Shown piece after piece: positions 1 to 6,245 of a stretch of 7,839 nt of DNA. The stretch is from Mucilaginibacter sp. Its GTDB lineage: Bacteria; Bacteroidota; Bacteroidia; Sphingobacteriales; Sphingobacteriaceae. The stretch covers positions 1 to 7,839 of the forward strand of contig JAFAKI010000146.1 of assembly GCA_019235595.1 (NCBI GenBank), written 5' to 3'. Positions within the stretch are counted from its first letter, which is position 1, and every line of letters starts with the position of its first letter. The position numbers and the translations under genes are program-made. The notes beneath the pieces were generated by a model that worked only from the letters and a program-made list of their open reading frames with translations, made no database searches and had not been told where the DNA came from.

Positions 1-1140
1 GCCTTTAAACGTATCGTCGATTTTAACCCGGAGATATTTGGTATCGTATTCTGCCGTACCAAAATTGAGACCCAGGAAATTGCCGAGGCGTTAATTAAAG
101 ACGGTTACAATGCCGATTCGTTGCATGGCGACTTGTCACAGCAGCAACGCGACAAGGTAATGAAACGTTATCGCGAGCGTAGCCTGCAATTATTAATAGC
201 AACTGACGTGGCAGCACGCGGTATCGACGTAAATGACGTTACTCACGTTATCAATTACTCTTTGCCTGATGAGATTGAGAATTACACCCACCGCAGTGGT
301 CGTACTGCCCGTGCAGGTAAAACAGGTGTGTCAATCTCTATCATTAATGCGAAAGAATTTGGTAAAATACGCCAGATAGAAAAAGTAATTGGTAAACGCT
401 TTATAAAAGCGGAAATACCTACAGGTTTTGATGTTGTCGAAAAACAATTGTTCGCCCTGGTCCACAAAGTGCATAATGTAGAAGTGAACGAGCAACAGAT
501 AGAGCAATACGTTCCGCGCATCATGGACGAGTTTAAGGACATGAGCAAGGAAGATATCATCAAACGTTTTGCCTCACTGGAGTTTAATCGCTTCCTTGAT
601 TATTATAAAAACGCACCTGATCTGAATGCTCCGGTTGATGAGCACCGCCGTGTTGATGGTGGCGATCGCTTTAACCGCACTGGTATGCGTTCTGATTTCA
701 CTCGTCTGTTTATCAACTTAGGTTCAGTAGACGGTTTTGGTCGTGGCGATTTGTTGGGTTACATCTGTAATACAGCAAAAATCAGTGGAAAAACCGTAGG
801 TAAGATCGACGTAAAGGGTGTTTACTCTTTCTTCGAAGTGCCAAATGATGACGTGGATAAGGTGATGAACGGCTTTAAAGGCGCTGATTTCGAAGGGCGC
901 GACGTCAGAATAGAAATTTCTGGTGATAGCCGTAACGAAAACCGTGGTGGTGCGTCTAACTATAAAAGACGTGAAGGCGGCGACAGGAGAGAGGGTGGTT
1001 TCCGCAGAAATGGTTACAGCCACGAGGGCGGTAACAAGGAAAGAGCAGGAGCACCAAACGGTGGCGGTTTCCGCGATTTCTCAGGCAAACGCCGCGAAGA
1101 CCGCTCAGGCGGTAATAATGGTGGTCGCAGGAGATACTAA
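1..1140 (+). CDS. DEAD-box ATP-dependent RNA helicase, 3' part (RecA domain 2, DbpA-type RNA-binding domain, Arg/Gly-rich tail)
   Basis: This is the C-terminal 379 residues of a DEAD-box RNA helicase that unwinds or remodels RNA in the cytoplasm, in ribosome assembly or mRNA turnover. The frame is open from base 1, so the start and RecA domain 1 (Walker A, DEAD motif) lie off the left edge; the TTG at 121 is an internal Leu codon. Visible residues, numbered from base 1: motif IV-like IVFCRTK (15-21), HGDLSQQQR (42-50), motif V ATDVAARGID (67-76) and motif VI HRSGRTARAGKTG (97-109). About residues 231-308 (DFTRLFINLG to VRIEIS) match the DbpA/CsdA-type RNA-binding fold (PF03880 class). The last ~70 residues are a basic tail rich in Arg, Gly and Asn, typical of RNA-binding tails in this family. 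DeaD/CsdA or DbpA are the closest named relatives, but the fragment does not decide between them, so no symbol is given. A + strand terminator follows about 110 bp downstream. Confidence 0.95.
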   Translation, partial: AFKRIVDFNPEIFGIVFCRTKIETQEIAEALIKDGYNADSLHGDLSQQQRDKVMKRYRERSLQLLIATDVAARGIDVNDVTHVINYSLPDEIENYTHRSGRTARAGKTGVSISIINAKEFGKIRQIEKVIGKRFIKAEIPTGFDVVEKQLFALVHKVHNVEVNEQQIEQYVPRIMDEFKDMSKEDIIKRFASLEFNRFLDYYKNAPDLNAPVDEHRRVDGGDRFNRTGMRSDFTRLFINLGSVDGFGRGDLLGYICNTAKISGKTVGKIDVKGVYSFFEVPNDDVDKVMNGFKGADFEGRDVRIEISGDSRNENRGGASNYKRREGGDRREGGFRRNGYSHEGGNKERAGAPNGGGFRDFSGKRREDRSGGNNGGRRRY

Positions 1141-1141
1141 T

Positions 1142-1217
1142 TAGTTAATCAGTGATCGGTGACCGGTTATCAGGTAGAGTCCTGGTAACTGATTAACAGG
1201 TTAACTGGTCACTCAAA
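1142..1217. repeat. Inverted heptamer-word array, element A (5 + 5 heptamers)
   Basis: The repeat starts at the second base after the helicase stop codon and has a 7-bp rhythm. The left arm is tagttaa, tcagtga, tcggtga, ccggtta, tcaggta (1142-1176). After six bases (gagtcc) the right arm is tggtaac, tgattaa, caggtta, actggtc, actcaaa (1183-1217). The arms pair in alternative registers: 1144-1153 is the perfect reverse complement of 1188-1197 (10 bp), 1166-1174 pairs with 1181-1189 around a 6-nt loop (one G-U), and 1159-1169 pairs with 1202-1212 (11 bp, one G-U). These pairings exclude one another in part, so the 3' UTR of the helicase mRNA could take several folds. Function is unknown. The rest of the gap up to 1246 is AT-rich with no other signal seen. 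Confidence 0.8.
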
Positions 1218-1246
1218 ATATAAGTTTTAGGTTTAGTTTAGTTTGC

Positions 1247-1284
1247 AAGGCCTCTCACCTTCGGGATGAGGGGCTTTTGTTTTT
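1247..1284 (+). terminator. Rho-independent terminator of the helicase gene
   Basis: The stem pairs 1250-1257 (gcctctca) with 1267-1274 (tgaggggc). A one-base bulge and two further C-G pairs close a TTCG tetraloop at 1260-1263. The U-tract is ttttgttttt at 1275-1284. A/T pairs at the base can extend the stem. It acts on + transcripts; the minus side has no T-run. Its U-tract overlaps the stop codon of the convergent lipoprotein gene at 1283-1285. Confidence 0.88.
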
Positions 1285-1630
1285 AGCGGGTAAACTCCAT
1301 TACGGTTGAGTCGGGTGAGAGTAGTTTCAGGTTGTGATCGTCCAGTTTTTCTATTATGAATTTACTATAAGGTTGATTGCCCTGAAAGGATGAGAATATA
1401 GTATCGCCTTTTACGAAATAGTCTTCGGCGTATTGCAGGTCGCTGTCCATGGCAAATTTTTTGCCCGTGATCTTCAGTTTAGTGTCACCAGTTTTAAGCT
1501 TCCAGTCGCCTTGCAATTGTCGATTTCCTGAGCCGGAGCCAGGGTTTGAACAGGCAGAAAGTGAAAATAGAATAGATACAAGGCTTACCCCAATGCATTG
1601 ACAGCAGAATATAAAAGCAAAATTTTTCAT
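1283..1630 (-). CDS. Small putative lipoprotein (lipocalin-like fold suspected), function unknown
   Basis: The product is 115 residues. The N-terminus is a hydrophobic signal peptide ending in a lipobox, LSAC (residues 24-27), so Cys27 would be lipidated after signal peptidase II cleavage. A short Gly/Ser/Asn linker (SNPGSGSGN) follows. The mature part of about 75 residues has alternating short beta-like strands (QLQGDWKL, KLKITGKKF, YFVKGDTIF, FIIEKLDDHNLKLL, VMEFTR). It resembles the small Bacteroidota lipoproteins with a lipocalin-like domain that open with G-x-W; this is a resemblance by eye, not a proven match. The signal peptide is odd in carrying three extra cysteines (C9, C10, C12). 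No acidic outer-membrane export signal follows Cys27. The start lies about 17 bp past a strong terminator on the same strand, so expression needs either read-through or a promoter within or upstream of that terminator. There is no Shine-Dalgarno sequence. Confidence 0.8.
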   Translation of the reverse strand: MKNFAFIFCCQCIGVSLVSILFSLSACSNPGSGSGNRQLQGDWKLKTGDTKLKITGKKFAMDSDLQYAEDYFVKGDTIFSSFQGNQPYSKFIIEKLDDHNLKLLSPDSTVMEFTR

Positions 1631-1632
1631 AG

Positions 1633-1674
1633 CATTAAAAATAAAAAAGCACCCCGTCGGGGTTCGGGGTGCTT
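1633..1674 (-). terminator. Strong Rho-independent terminator after the small secreted protein gene
   Basis: A perfect 10-bp stem pairs 1647-1656 (aagcaccccg) with 1665-1674 (cggggtgctt) around an 8-nt loop. On the minus strand it is followed by ttttttattttt. It ends transcription of the gene at 1694-2026. The T-run stops only a few bases before the lipoprotein start codon at 1630, so it also lies in that gene's leader region. Confidence 0.92.
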
Positions 1675-1693
1675 CGGTTTCAGTAATATAAAA

Positions 1694-2026
1694 TTACATT
1701 TTTTTGTCCTTCAATTCTGATTCTTTCAGATAAACTTTATGCCCTTTTTTGTCCACATAATAATATTGCGAGTGGCTGTTGATGAAAATAGCTTCGCCAT
1801 TTGGACCGCATTTACCTTGGTATTCTTTATCAACAACGGCTGATGCGCCTTTTACAGCCAACTCTGATGTTTTATGACCCACTTTGGTAGCTGCAGCGCC
1901 TACCTTGTCGGCAGCTTTGCTTACCTTGTGTGTAAAGCTTGATGTATCTTTTTTTGCCTGCGCCTGTGCCTGACCGGCTACAAATAATGCCGCTGCAAAC
2001 AGTGCGGCTCCTATTAACTTTTTCAT
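1694..2026 (-). CDS. Small secreted protein with Ala/Lys-rich helix, function unknown
   Basis: The product is 110 residues. The signal peptide is clear: MKKLIG, a hydrophobic Ala/Phe core, then GQAQAQA, with cleavage expected after about residue 22-24, so the protein should be periplasmic or exported. Residues 30-65 form a likely amphipathic helix with repeated K-V/T-G/A and A-A-T-K-V-G-H-K-T steps, somewhat like YtxH- or LEA-like stress proteins. The C-terminal part (residues 68-105) has GKCGPNGEAIF, SQYYYVDKKGHKVYL and a charged tail; C73 is the only cysteine in the mature part. I do not recognise a named family. It resembles small secreted proteins found across Bacteroidota. The gene begins 31 bp after the gpsA stop on the same strand, with no terminator in between, so the two may be cotranscribed. 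A strong terminator follows it. No Shine-Dalgarno sequence is seen. Confidence 0.82.
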   Translation of the reverse strand: MKKLIGAALFAAALFVAGQAQAQAKKDTSSFTHKVSKAADKVGAAATKVGHKTSELAVKGASAVVDKEYQGKCGPNGEAIFINSHSQYYYVDKKGHKVYLKESELKDKKM

Positions 2027-2057
2027 TGGTATGTGTATTATTAAATTAAGTAAGCTA

Positions 2058-3062
2058 TTAACTAAGTTGAGCTGCTAAATGTTTCATTTCCATAGCCGGG
2101 TTTCTTTTCTCGTATAAAATACTGTAAACGGCACTACAAATAGGCATAAAAACTTTGTATTGTTTGTTTACCTGGTGTAAACAATTTACAGCATAATAGC
2201 CTTCGGCAATCATATTCATTTCAAGCTGGGCGGAGGTTACCGTGTAACCTTTTCCAATCATGTTGCCGAAAGTGCGGTTGCGACTGAACTGCGAATAAGC
2301 AGTTACCAGCAAATCGCCGAGGTAAGCGGATTCTTTAATATCGCGGTCGATAGGATGTACAGCCTCTACAAAGCGTTCAAGTTCGCGGATAGCGTTGGAA
2401 ATCAAAACCGATTGGAAGTTGTCTCCATAACCCACGCCATGACAGATGCCGCTGGCTATAGCGTACACATTCTTCAGTACGGCAGCGTATTCGGTGCCGT
2501 AAATATCATCTGATACTATAGTGTTGATGTAACGTGTGCTAAGCATTCCGGCAAAGCAGGCTGCGAGTTCGGTATCGCCAGAAGCAATGGTGAGGTAGGA
2601 TAGTTTCTCCAGCGCAACTTCTTCAGCATGACATGGCCCGCTGATCACCATAAAGTTATCAAAAGAGATATTGTAGCGTTGATTCAGGAATTCACCTATG
2701 ATCTGGTTTTCATCCGGTACAATGCCTTTTATAGCAGAAACTAGTTTCTTGCCCGCAAAGTCTTCAGGGGTAATTCCCTCCAATGCTTTTTTCAGGAAAG
2801 CAGCGGGGACATTTAAAAGAATGACATCCGCCTTCTCGATCAGCGATTTAAGGTCGGTTGATATATTCTGAGCAGGAACTTTGATTTCGACTGAGCTCAG
2901 GTAGTTCGGGTTATGCCTGAACTGACGGATGTGTTCAGCCGCTTTCTCATTACGCATCCACCAAAAAACTTCCTTCTCTACGGGATTATCGGTTAGCATT
3001 TTAATATTTGCCGTTGCCCAGCTCCCCCCACCGACTATGAGTATCTTATTATGTTGTTGCAT
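2058..3062 (-). CDS. gpsA: NAD(P)H-dependent glycerol-3-phosphate dehydrogenase
   Basis: The enzyme (334 residues) reduces dihydroxyacetone phosphate to sn-glycerol-3-phosphate with NAD(P)H in the cytoplasm, supplying the phospholipid backbone. The N-terminal Rossmann segment is KILIVGGGSWATA (6-18); the usual GxGxWG has Ala in place of the last Gly, which I recall as common in Bacteroidota. Other family motifs are SAIKGI (109-114), SGPCHAEEVA (141-150), the catalytic-lysine segment LKNVYAIASGI (196-206, K197), GDLLVT (249-254) and SRNRTFG (260-266). Length is normal for the family. The start is ATG at 3062 (MQQHNKIL), directly before the Rossmann strand. The frame stays open for 34 more codons upstream, to 3164, but that stretch is only a translation of an octamer repeat array (residues such as FAHLHIRTSAH and again FAHLHIRIS), so I reject it as coding. 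A terminator for the upstream adaptor gene separates gpsA from that operon. Confidence 0.95.
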   Translation of the reverse strand: MQQHNKILIVGGGSWATANIKMLTDNPVEKEVFWWMRNEKAAEHIRQFRHNPNYLSSVEIKVPAQNISTDLKSLIEKADVILLNVPAAFLKKALEGITPEDFAGKKLVSAIKGIVPDENQIIGEFLNQRYNISFDNFMVISGPCHAEEVALEKLSYLTIASGDTELAACFAGMLSTRYINTIVSDDIYGTEYAAVLKNVYAIASGICHGVGYGDNFQSVLISNAIRELERFVEAVHPIDRDIKESAYLGDLLVTAYSQFSRNRTFGNMIGKGYTVTSAQLEMNMIAEGYYAVNCLHQVNKQYKVFMPICSAVYSILYEKRNPAMEMKHLAAQLS

Positions 3063-3074
3063 TTGGTTCGATAT

Positions 3075-3153
3075 GCGAATGTGCAAATGTGCGAATTTTT
3101 TTGATGTGCAGGTGCGAATTTGATGTGCAGATGTGCGGATATGCAGATGTGCA
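3075..3153. repeat. Octamer-word array, element B left arm
   Basis: This 8-bp rhythm lies directly upstream of the gpsA start: gcgaatgt, gcaaatgt, gcgaattt, (tttt), gatgtgca, ggtgcgaa, (ttt), gatgtgca, gatgtgcg, gatatgca, gatgtgca. Two short T insertions reset the phase. The arm is in inverse orientation to the array at 3241-3298. For example, 3129-3149 is complementary to 3256-3276 at 19 of 21 positions. It covers the whole leader region of gpsA, and no clear Bacteroidota promoter (TTTG about 19-20 bp before TAnnTTTG) is visible in it. Confidence 0.82.
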
Positions 3154-3163
3154 AATGATAACA

Positions 3164-3194
3164 ATAAAAAAGGCCTATGTAATTACATAGACCT
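3164..3194 (-). terminator. Rho-independent terminator of the tolC-like/adaptor operon
   Basis: The stem pairs 3171-3182 (aggcctatgtaa) with 3183-3194 (ttacatagacct) with one c-a mismatch. Its core, ctatgtaattacatag at 3175-3190, is a perfect 16-bp palindrome. On the minus strand the hairpin is followed by ttttttatt. It lies about 100 bp after the adaptor stop codon and before gpsA. The perfect palindrome could also be a binding site for a dimeric regulator, but the adjoining T-run makes a terminator the better reading. The stretch 3195-3240 is AT-rich with nothing else recognised. Confidence 0.85.
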
Positions 3195-3240
3195 CCCGTA
3201 TTTAGTAATCAAAATAATCTAATCAATTTAAATTCATTCC

Positions 3241-3298
3241 ATCTGCACATCCTCGCATCTGCATATTTGCACATCTATTCATCTGCACATCCTCACAT
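3241..3298. repeat. Octamer-word array, element B right arm
   Basis: Seven octamers run without a phase break: atctgcac, atcctcgc, atctgcat, atttgcac, atctattc, atctgcac, atcctcac (3241-3296), then 'at', whose last base is in the stop codon of the adaptor gene (3298-3300). The words are the reverse complement of the left-arm words (gatgtgca and similar). Together the two arms flank the terminator at 3164-3194. The arm is transcribed as the 3' UTR of the adaptor mRNA. Confidence 0.85.
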
Positions 3299-4665
3299 TA
3301 TTTTCCAGCGTCTCCACTGAACAGTTTGGATTTATCTACTTTTTCTACTTCCATTTTGTCATTCAGTGTTTTGGAGATGGCGGTGTATGGCGCCGATACT
3401 ACTTCATCGCCCGCTTTTAATCCTGATAGTATCTGGATATAAGAGTCATCCTGTATACCGGTGGTTACAGCAACCTGTTTCACTTTGCCGGCGCTGTATA
3501 CAAACACATATTCTTTTGCGGCGGCGGTGATCTTAGCTTTATTATCGCTATTGTCGTCAGGCTTATTGTCGTCAGGCTTGTTGTTGTCGTTTTTAGAAGG
3601 AACCGCTGTTTTATTATCCTGGCGTGTAGTTACAGCCTGAATAGGCACTGAAAGTGCTTTGGCATGATTGGTTTGAATCTCAACAGTAGCAGTTAATCCC
3701 GGACGGAAAGGCGAAGGGTTGGCAGCGGTTTTATTCAGTAATGCCAGGTATGATTTTGGATCGATCCTTACCTTCACAGTGAAATTAGTCACCTGGTCAG
3801 CTGTGGTACCTACCACATTGGCTGCGCTGCCTATTTCAGTTACCACACCATTAAATAATTTACCCTGGAAGGCATCCACCTGTATTCTGGAGGAATCGCC
3901 TAGTTTAATGCGGTTAATATCATTCTCGTTCACATCCACGTTCACATCCAGCTGGTTCAGGTCTGATATGGTCATGATCTCGGTACCGGCAAATTGCTGG
4001 GTGCCCAATACGCGCTCACCCTTTTGGATAGCCAGTTTTGATATCACACCATCAACCGGCGAATAAATGGTTGTTTTATTCAGGGTAGCTTCGGCCTCTT
4101 TTACAGAAGCGGCTGATTGCGCCAACCCATAGTTTGATCCGGCGACATTCTGCCTGGCCGCTTCCAATTGAGCTTTCGCACCTTCGTAATTGGCTTTGGC
4201 AGCGTCAAACTCAGCTGCAGTCAGTACTTTGCTGTCGTACAATACTTTATCTCGCTTGTAAATAGCGGCCTGATTTTCGTAGGTAGCCTCAGCTTGTTTA
4301 AGCAATTGAGTAGTGTTCCCCACGTTTGCTTTTTGCGAATTGTACGCAGCCACAGTGCGATCATAGTCTGATTTTAAAATATCAGGCCTGATACGGCAAA
4401 GTAATTGCCCTTTTTTTACCACATCACCTTCTTTTACCGGCAACTCAACCACCTCGCCCGATACCTCCGGACTGATCTTAACTTCAACATGGGCCTTTAT
4501 CTTACCGCTGGCAGATACCGATTCGTTAATTGAGCGCGTATCGGCTTTCTCAGTAGCAACTTGCGTTTTTGGTGGTTTGCCCCATAAACCGGCCATTTTG
4601 CCGCCAATATAAATGACAACCAAAGCCCCGAGGCCTATCAAAACATATTTAGTAGTTTTTCCCAT
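3298..4665 (-). CDS. HlyD/MacA-type periplasmic adaptor (membrane fusion protein)
   Basis: This 455-residue adaptor would link an inner-membrane pump to a TolC-type channel. Layout: short cytoplasmic N-terminus; one membrane anchor (about 7-22); barrel-sandwich (lipoyl-like) half-motifs SPEVSGEVVELPVKEGDVV (65-83) and YSPVDGVISKLAIQKGERV (201-219); a long helical hairpin between them (about 96-196, rich in Ala, Gln and Lys); a beta-barrel region (237-333) ending in the conserved RPGLTATVEI (321-330); and a membrane-proximal C-terminal domain (about 383-445). Between the last two sits a low-complexity Asn/Asp/Lys/Pro insert (about 350-378, with KPDDN twice), encoded in part by a 15-bp direct repeat. 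The layout fits MacA-like adaptors of ABC exporters, but RND adaptors share most of it, so the pump type is undecided. The tolC-like gene lies 113 bp upstream on the same strand. A terminator follows, and no ATPase, permease or RND gene is adjacent. No Shine-Dalgarno sequence is seen before the ATG. Confidence 0.92.
   Translation of the reverse strand: MGKTTKYVLIGLGALVVIYIGGKMAGLWGKPPKTQVATEKADTRSINESVSASGKIKAHVEVKISPEVSGEVVELPVKEGDVVKKGQLLCRIRPDILKSDYDRTVAAYNSQKANVGNTTQLLKQAEATYENQAAIYKRDKVLYDSKVLTAAEFDAAKANYEGAKAQLEAARQNVAGSNYGLAQSAASVKEAEATLNKTTIYSPVDGVISKLAIQKGERVLGTQQFAGTEIMTISDLNQLDVNVDVNENDINRIKLGDSSRIQVDAFQGKLFNGVVTEIGSAANVVGTTADQVTNFTVKVRIDPKSYLALLNKTAANPSPFRPGLTATVEIQTNHAKALSVPIQAVTTRQDNKTAVPSKNDNNKPDDNKPDDNSDNKAKITAAAKEYVFVYSAGKVKQVAVTTGIQDDSYIQILSGLKAGDEVVSAPYTAISKTLNDKMEVEKVDKSKLFSGDAGK
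3551..3580. repeat. In-frame 15-bp direct repeat inside the adaptor gene
   Basis: ttgtcgtcaggctta (3551-3565) is followed at once by ttgtcgtcaggcttg (3566-3580) with one mismatch, then by a partial third copy (ttgttgtcg). On the coding strand it encodes KPDDN twice within the Asn/Asp-rich linker. It is a multiple of three, so copy-number changes would keep the frame and only change linker length. Confidence 0.75.
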
Positions 4666-4780
4666 TTTTATAAATTCTAAATACTAATGTCTAAATTCTA
4701 AAATTTGATTAAATCCTAACCTCTAATCTCTAACCCCTAATCTCTAACCCCTAATCTCTAACCCCTAATCTCTAACCCCT
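4666..4780. repeat. One-directional heptamer array with four perfect 14-bp tandem copies, element C
   Basis: The word CTAA recurs every 7 bp on +: at 4677, 4684, 4691, 4698, then after an 18-bp step at 4716, 4723, 4730, 4737, 4744, 4751, 4758, 4765 and 4772. The 14-bp unit ctaatctctaaccc is perfectly repeated four times (4723-4778). The next word in register, at 4779, is the TAG stop codon of the tolC-like gene. On the coding (minus) strand the unit reads ttagggg ttagaga, giving four GGGG tracts spaced 14 nt apart (4776-4779, 4762-4765, 4748-4751, 4734-4737). Unlike the other arrays, no inverted second arm is visible. The array fills the gap between the tolC-like stop and the adaptor start and is transcribed if the two genes form one operon. 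Confidence 0.93.
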
Positions 4781-6227
4781 ACAACTCAATCTTATTCCCC
4801 AAATAATAATCAATCACCTTGCTCCTGAATATCATGGCGTACTGAGCGTTGATCATATCATTTTGAGCTTTATTATAGTTGGTAACTGCCGTGTTATAAT
4901 CTAATGTATTTACAAATCCGGCATCGTAACGCTGTTTGGTTACGTTTAAAGCCTCTTTGGTCGATTCATAAGTATGCGTTGCAGATTGGTAGTTTCTAAC
5001 CGCAGCCTGCAAGTCGGCAAGGGCCTGTATGATGGTTTTGCTCAAGGTGTTTTTTGCCAGTTGGGTGCTTACCTGCGCATATTCATAGTTCAGCTTTGCC
5101 TTGCGAACCGATGTACGGGCTGAAAAACGGCTGAATACAGGTATTTGCATGCTTATGCCAATTGACTGGTTAAGGTTGTTGTTGAATTGGCTCCAGAATG
5201 GATATTTTGAAGCATAAACCGGCTCCTGGAACTGACCTATTACGGGTGTGTTGCTTCCCTGTACAGTTCCTACTTGTTGTTGAATGGTAGTAGAACCCGT
5301 AATATTCTGTGATATGCTAGAATAGTTTGATCCAACCCCGCCGAACAATGAAATAGTAGGGTAATAGGCTGCTTTGGCTACTTTAATGGCCTGTGCATAA
5401 CCCTGTTGCTGTAGCTCAGCTAGTTGAATATCAGGATTTACACTTAAAGATGTTTTGATCACTTCAGAAGCATCATAAATGGTTTTTACATCGGTCAATT
5501 TACTGATATCCGGTTTCTCAACTGTAATTTCAGTCGTCGGATCCATCTCCATGTATTGTTTCAGCACGATGATCGCTATTTCCACCTGGTTTTGTGCGGT
5601 GGTCAGATTAAGTTCAGCGGTCGATAATTGTGCTTGTGCTTGTGCAAGATCTGCACGGGTAGCATTTCCCTGCTCGAAATTTTTCTGAGCCCTGTCCAAA
5701 GTGATCTTTGCCAGTTCTATCTGTTGCTTGGCAGCAACTACTAAATCCTGATCGCTTAATATAGTCAGATAATCAGTAACCACATTTAATAGCAAGTCGT
5801 TCTTGACTTTCGCGGTATTGGTCTTATCTACATCAAGGGCTATTTTATTTTGCAATATCTGGTTACGCAATTGCCCCCCCTGGAAAAGTGTAAGTGATAA
5901 AGAAGCCTGACCATTAATGTAGAGGAACGACTGGCTGGTGTATGAATAGGTGGTAAGGTTGGGGCTGCGGCCAAAATTATACGAACCCTGCGGATTAACC
6001 GATATGGAGGGCAGCATATTATATTGCGATTGCTTGTAATCTTCTGTAGCAATTTTCGTGGTAATTTGTGATTGCTTTATCTGCAGATTATTGGCCAATG
6101 CAAGGTCTATCGCTTTTTGCAGACTGATCACCTGCTGCGCATTAACTGTTGTAAAGCTAAAAGCTGAAAGGCCCAAGGTGGAAGCTATTAAAACTCTTTT
6201 TTTCAATCTGAATATAAATTTTGTCAT
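4779..6227 (-). CDS. TolC-type outer-membrane efflux channel
   Basis: This 482-residue protein would form the trimeric outer-membrane barrel and periplasmic tunnel of a tripartite exporter. Residues 1-30 are a signal peptide (RLKKR, hydrophobic core, TTVNA before QQ). The mature protein shows the two outer-membrane-efflux-protein repeats: each opens with a helix ending near an N/P-x-I-Q/K segment (ALANNLQIKQSQ; SLSVNPDIQLAELQQQG), continues through a strand pair (LPSISVNPQGSYNFGRS; YYPTISLFGGVGSNYSS) and a second strand (ASLSLTLFQGGQLRNQI; IGISMQIPVFSRFSART), then a long Ala/Gln/Asn-rich coiled-coil helix. The length fits the family. The ATG at 6227 is preceded by ggag with a 7-nt spacer, a Shine-Dalgarno-like sequence that Bacteroidota seldom use. 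It is the first gene of a minus-strand pair with the adaptor, and its promoter should lie in 6228-6358. Confidence 0.94.
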   Translation of the reverse strand: MTKFIFRLKKRVLIASTLGLSAFSFTTVNAQQVISLQKAIDLALANNLQIKQSQITTKIATEDYKQSQYNMLPSISVNPQGSYNFGRSPNLTTYSYTSQSFLYINGQASLSLTLFQGGQLRNQILQNKIALDVDKTNTAKVKNDLLLNVVTDYLTILSDQDLVVAAKQQIELAKITLDRAQKNFEQGNATRADLAQAQAQLSTAELNLTTAQNQVEIAIIVLKQYMEMDPTTEITVEKPDISKLTDVKTIYDASEVIKTSLSVNPDIQLAELQQQGYAQAIKVAKAAYYPTISLFGGVGSNYSSISQNITGSTTIQQQVGTVQGSNTPVIGQFQEPVYASKYPFWSQFNNNLNQSIGISMQIPVFSRFSARTSVRKAKLNYEYAQVSTQLAKNTLSKTIIQALADLQAAVRNYQSATHTYESTKEALNVTKQRYDAGFVNTLDYNTAVTNYNKAQNDMINAQYAMIFRSKVIDYYLGNKIEL

Positions 6228-6245
6228 AAGGTTACTCCGAATATT

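Noticed and set aside
121..123. TTG as start codon of the helicase gene
   Set aside because: The frame is open from base 1 and the upstream residues contain helicase motif IV, so this is an internal Leu in a partial gene.
282..1144. Other open frames overlapping the helicase gene on both strands (282-563, 724-1023, 923-1144)
   Set aside because: They are low-similarity shadows of the coding frame with no recognisable domains.
3063..3164. Upstream extension of the GpsA reading frame (34 residues)
   Set aside because: It is a translation of the octamer repeat array, has internal repeats, and lies before a start that fits the Rossmann motif exactly.
3175..3190. Perfect 16-bp palindrome as a regulator operator
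   Set aside because: It is the core of a hairpin followed by a T-run after the adaptor gene, so a terminator explains it better; dual use cannot be excluded.
4723..4778. CRISPR array or telomere-like sequence (ttagggg/ttagaga words)
   Set aside because: The units are 14 bp with no unique spacers, and the array lies between two genes inside an operon, so neither reading fits.
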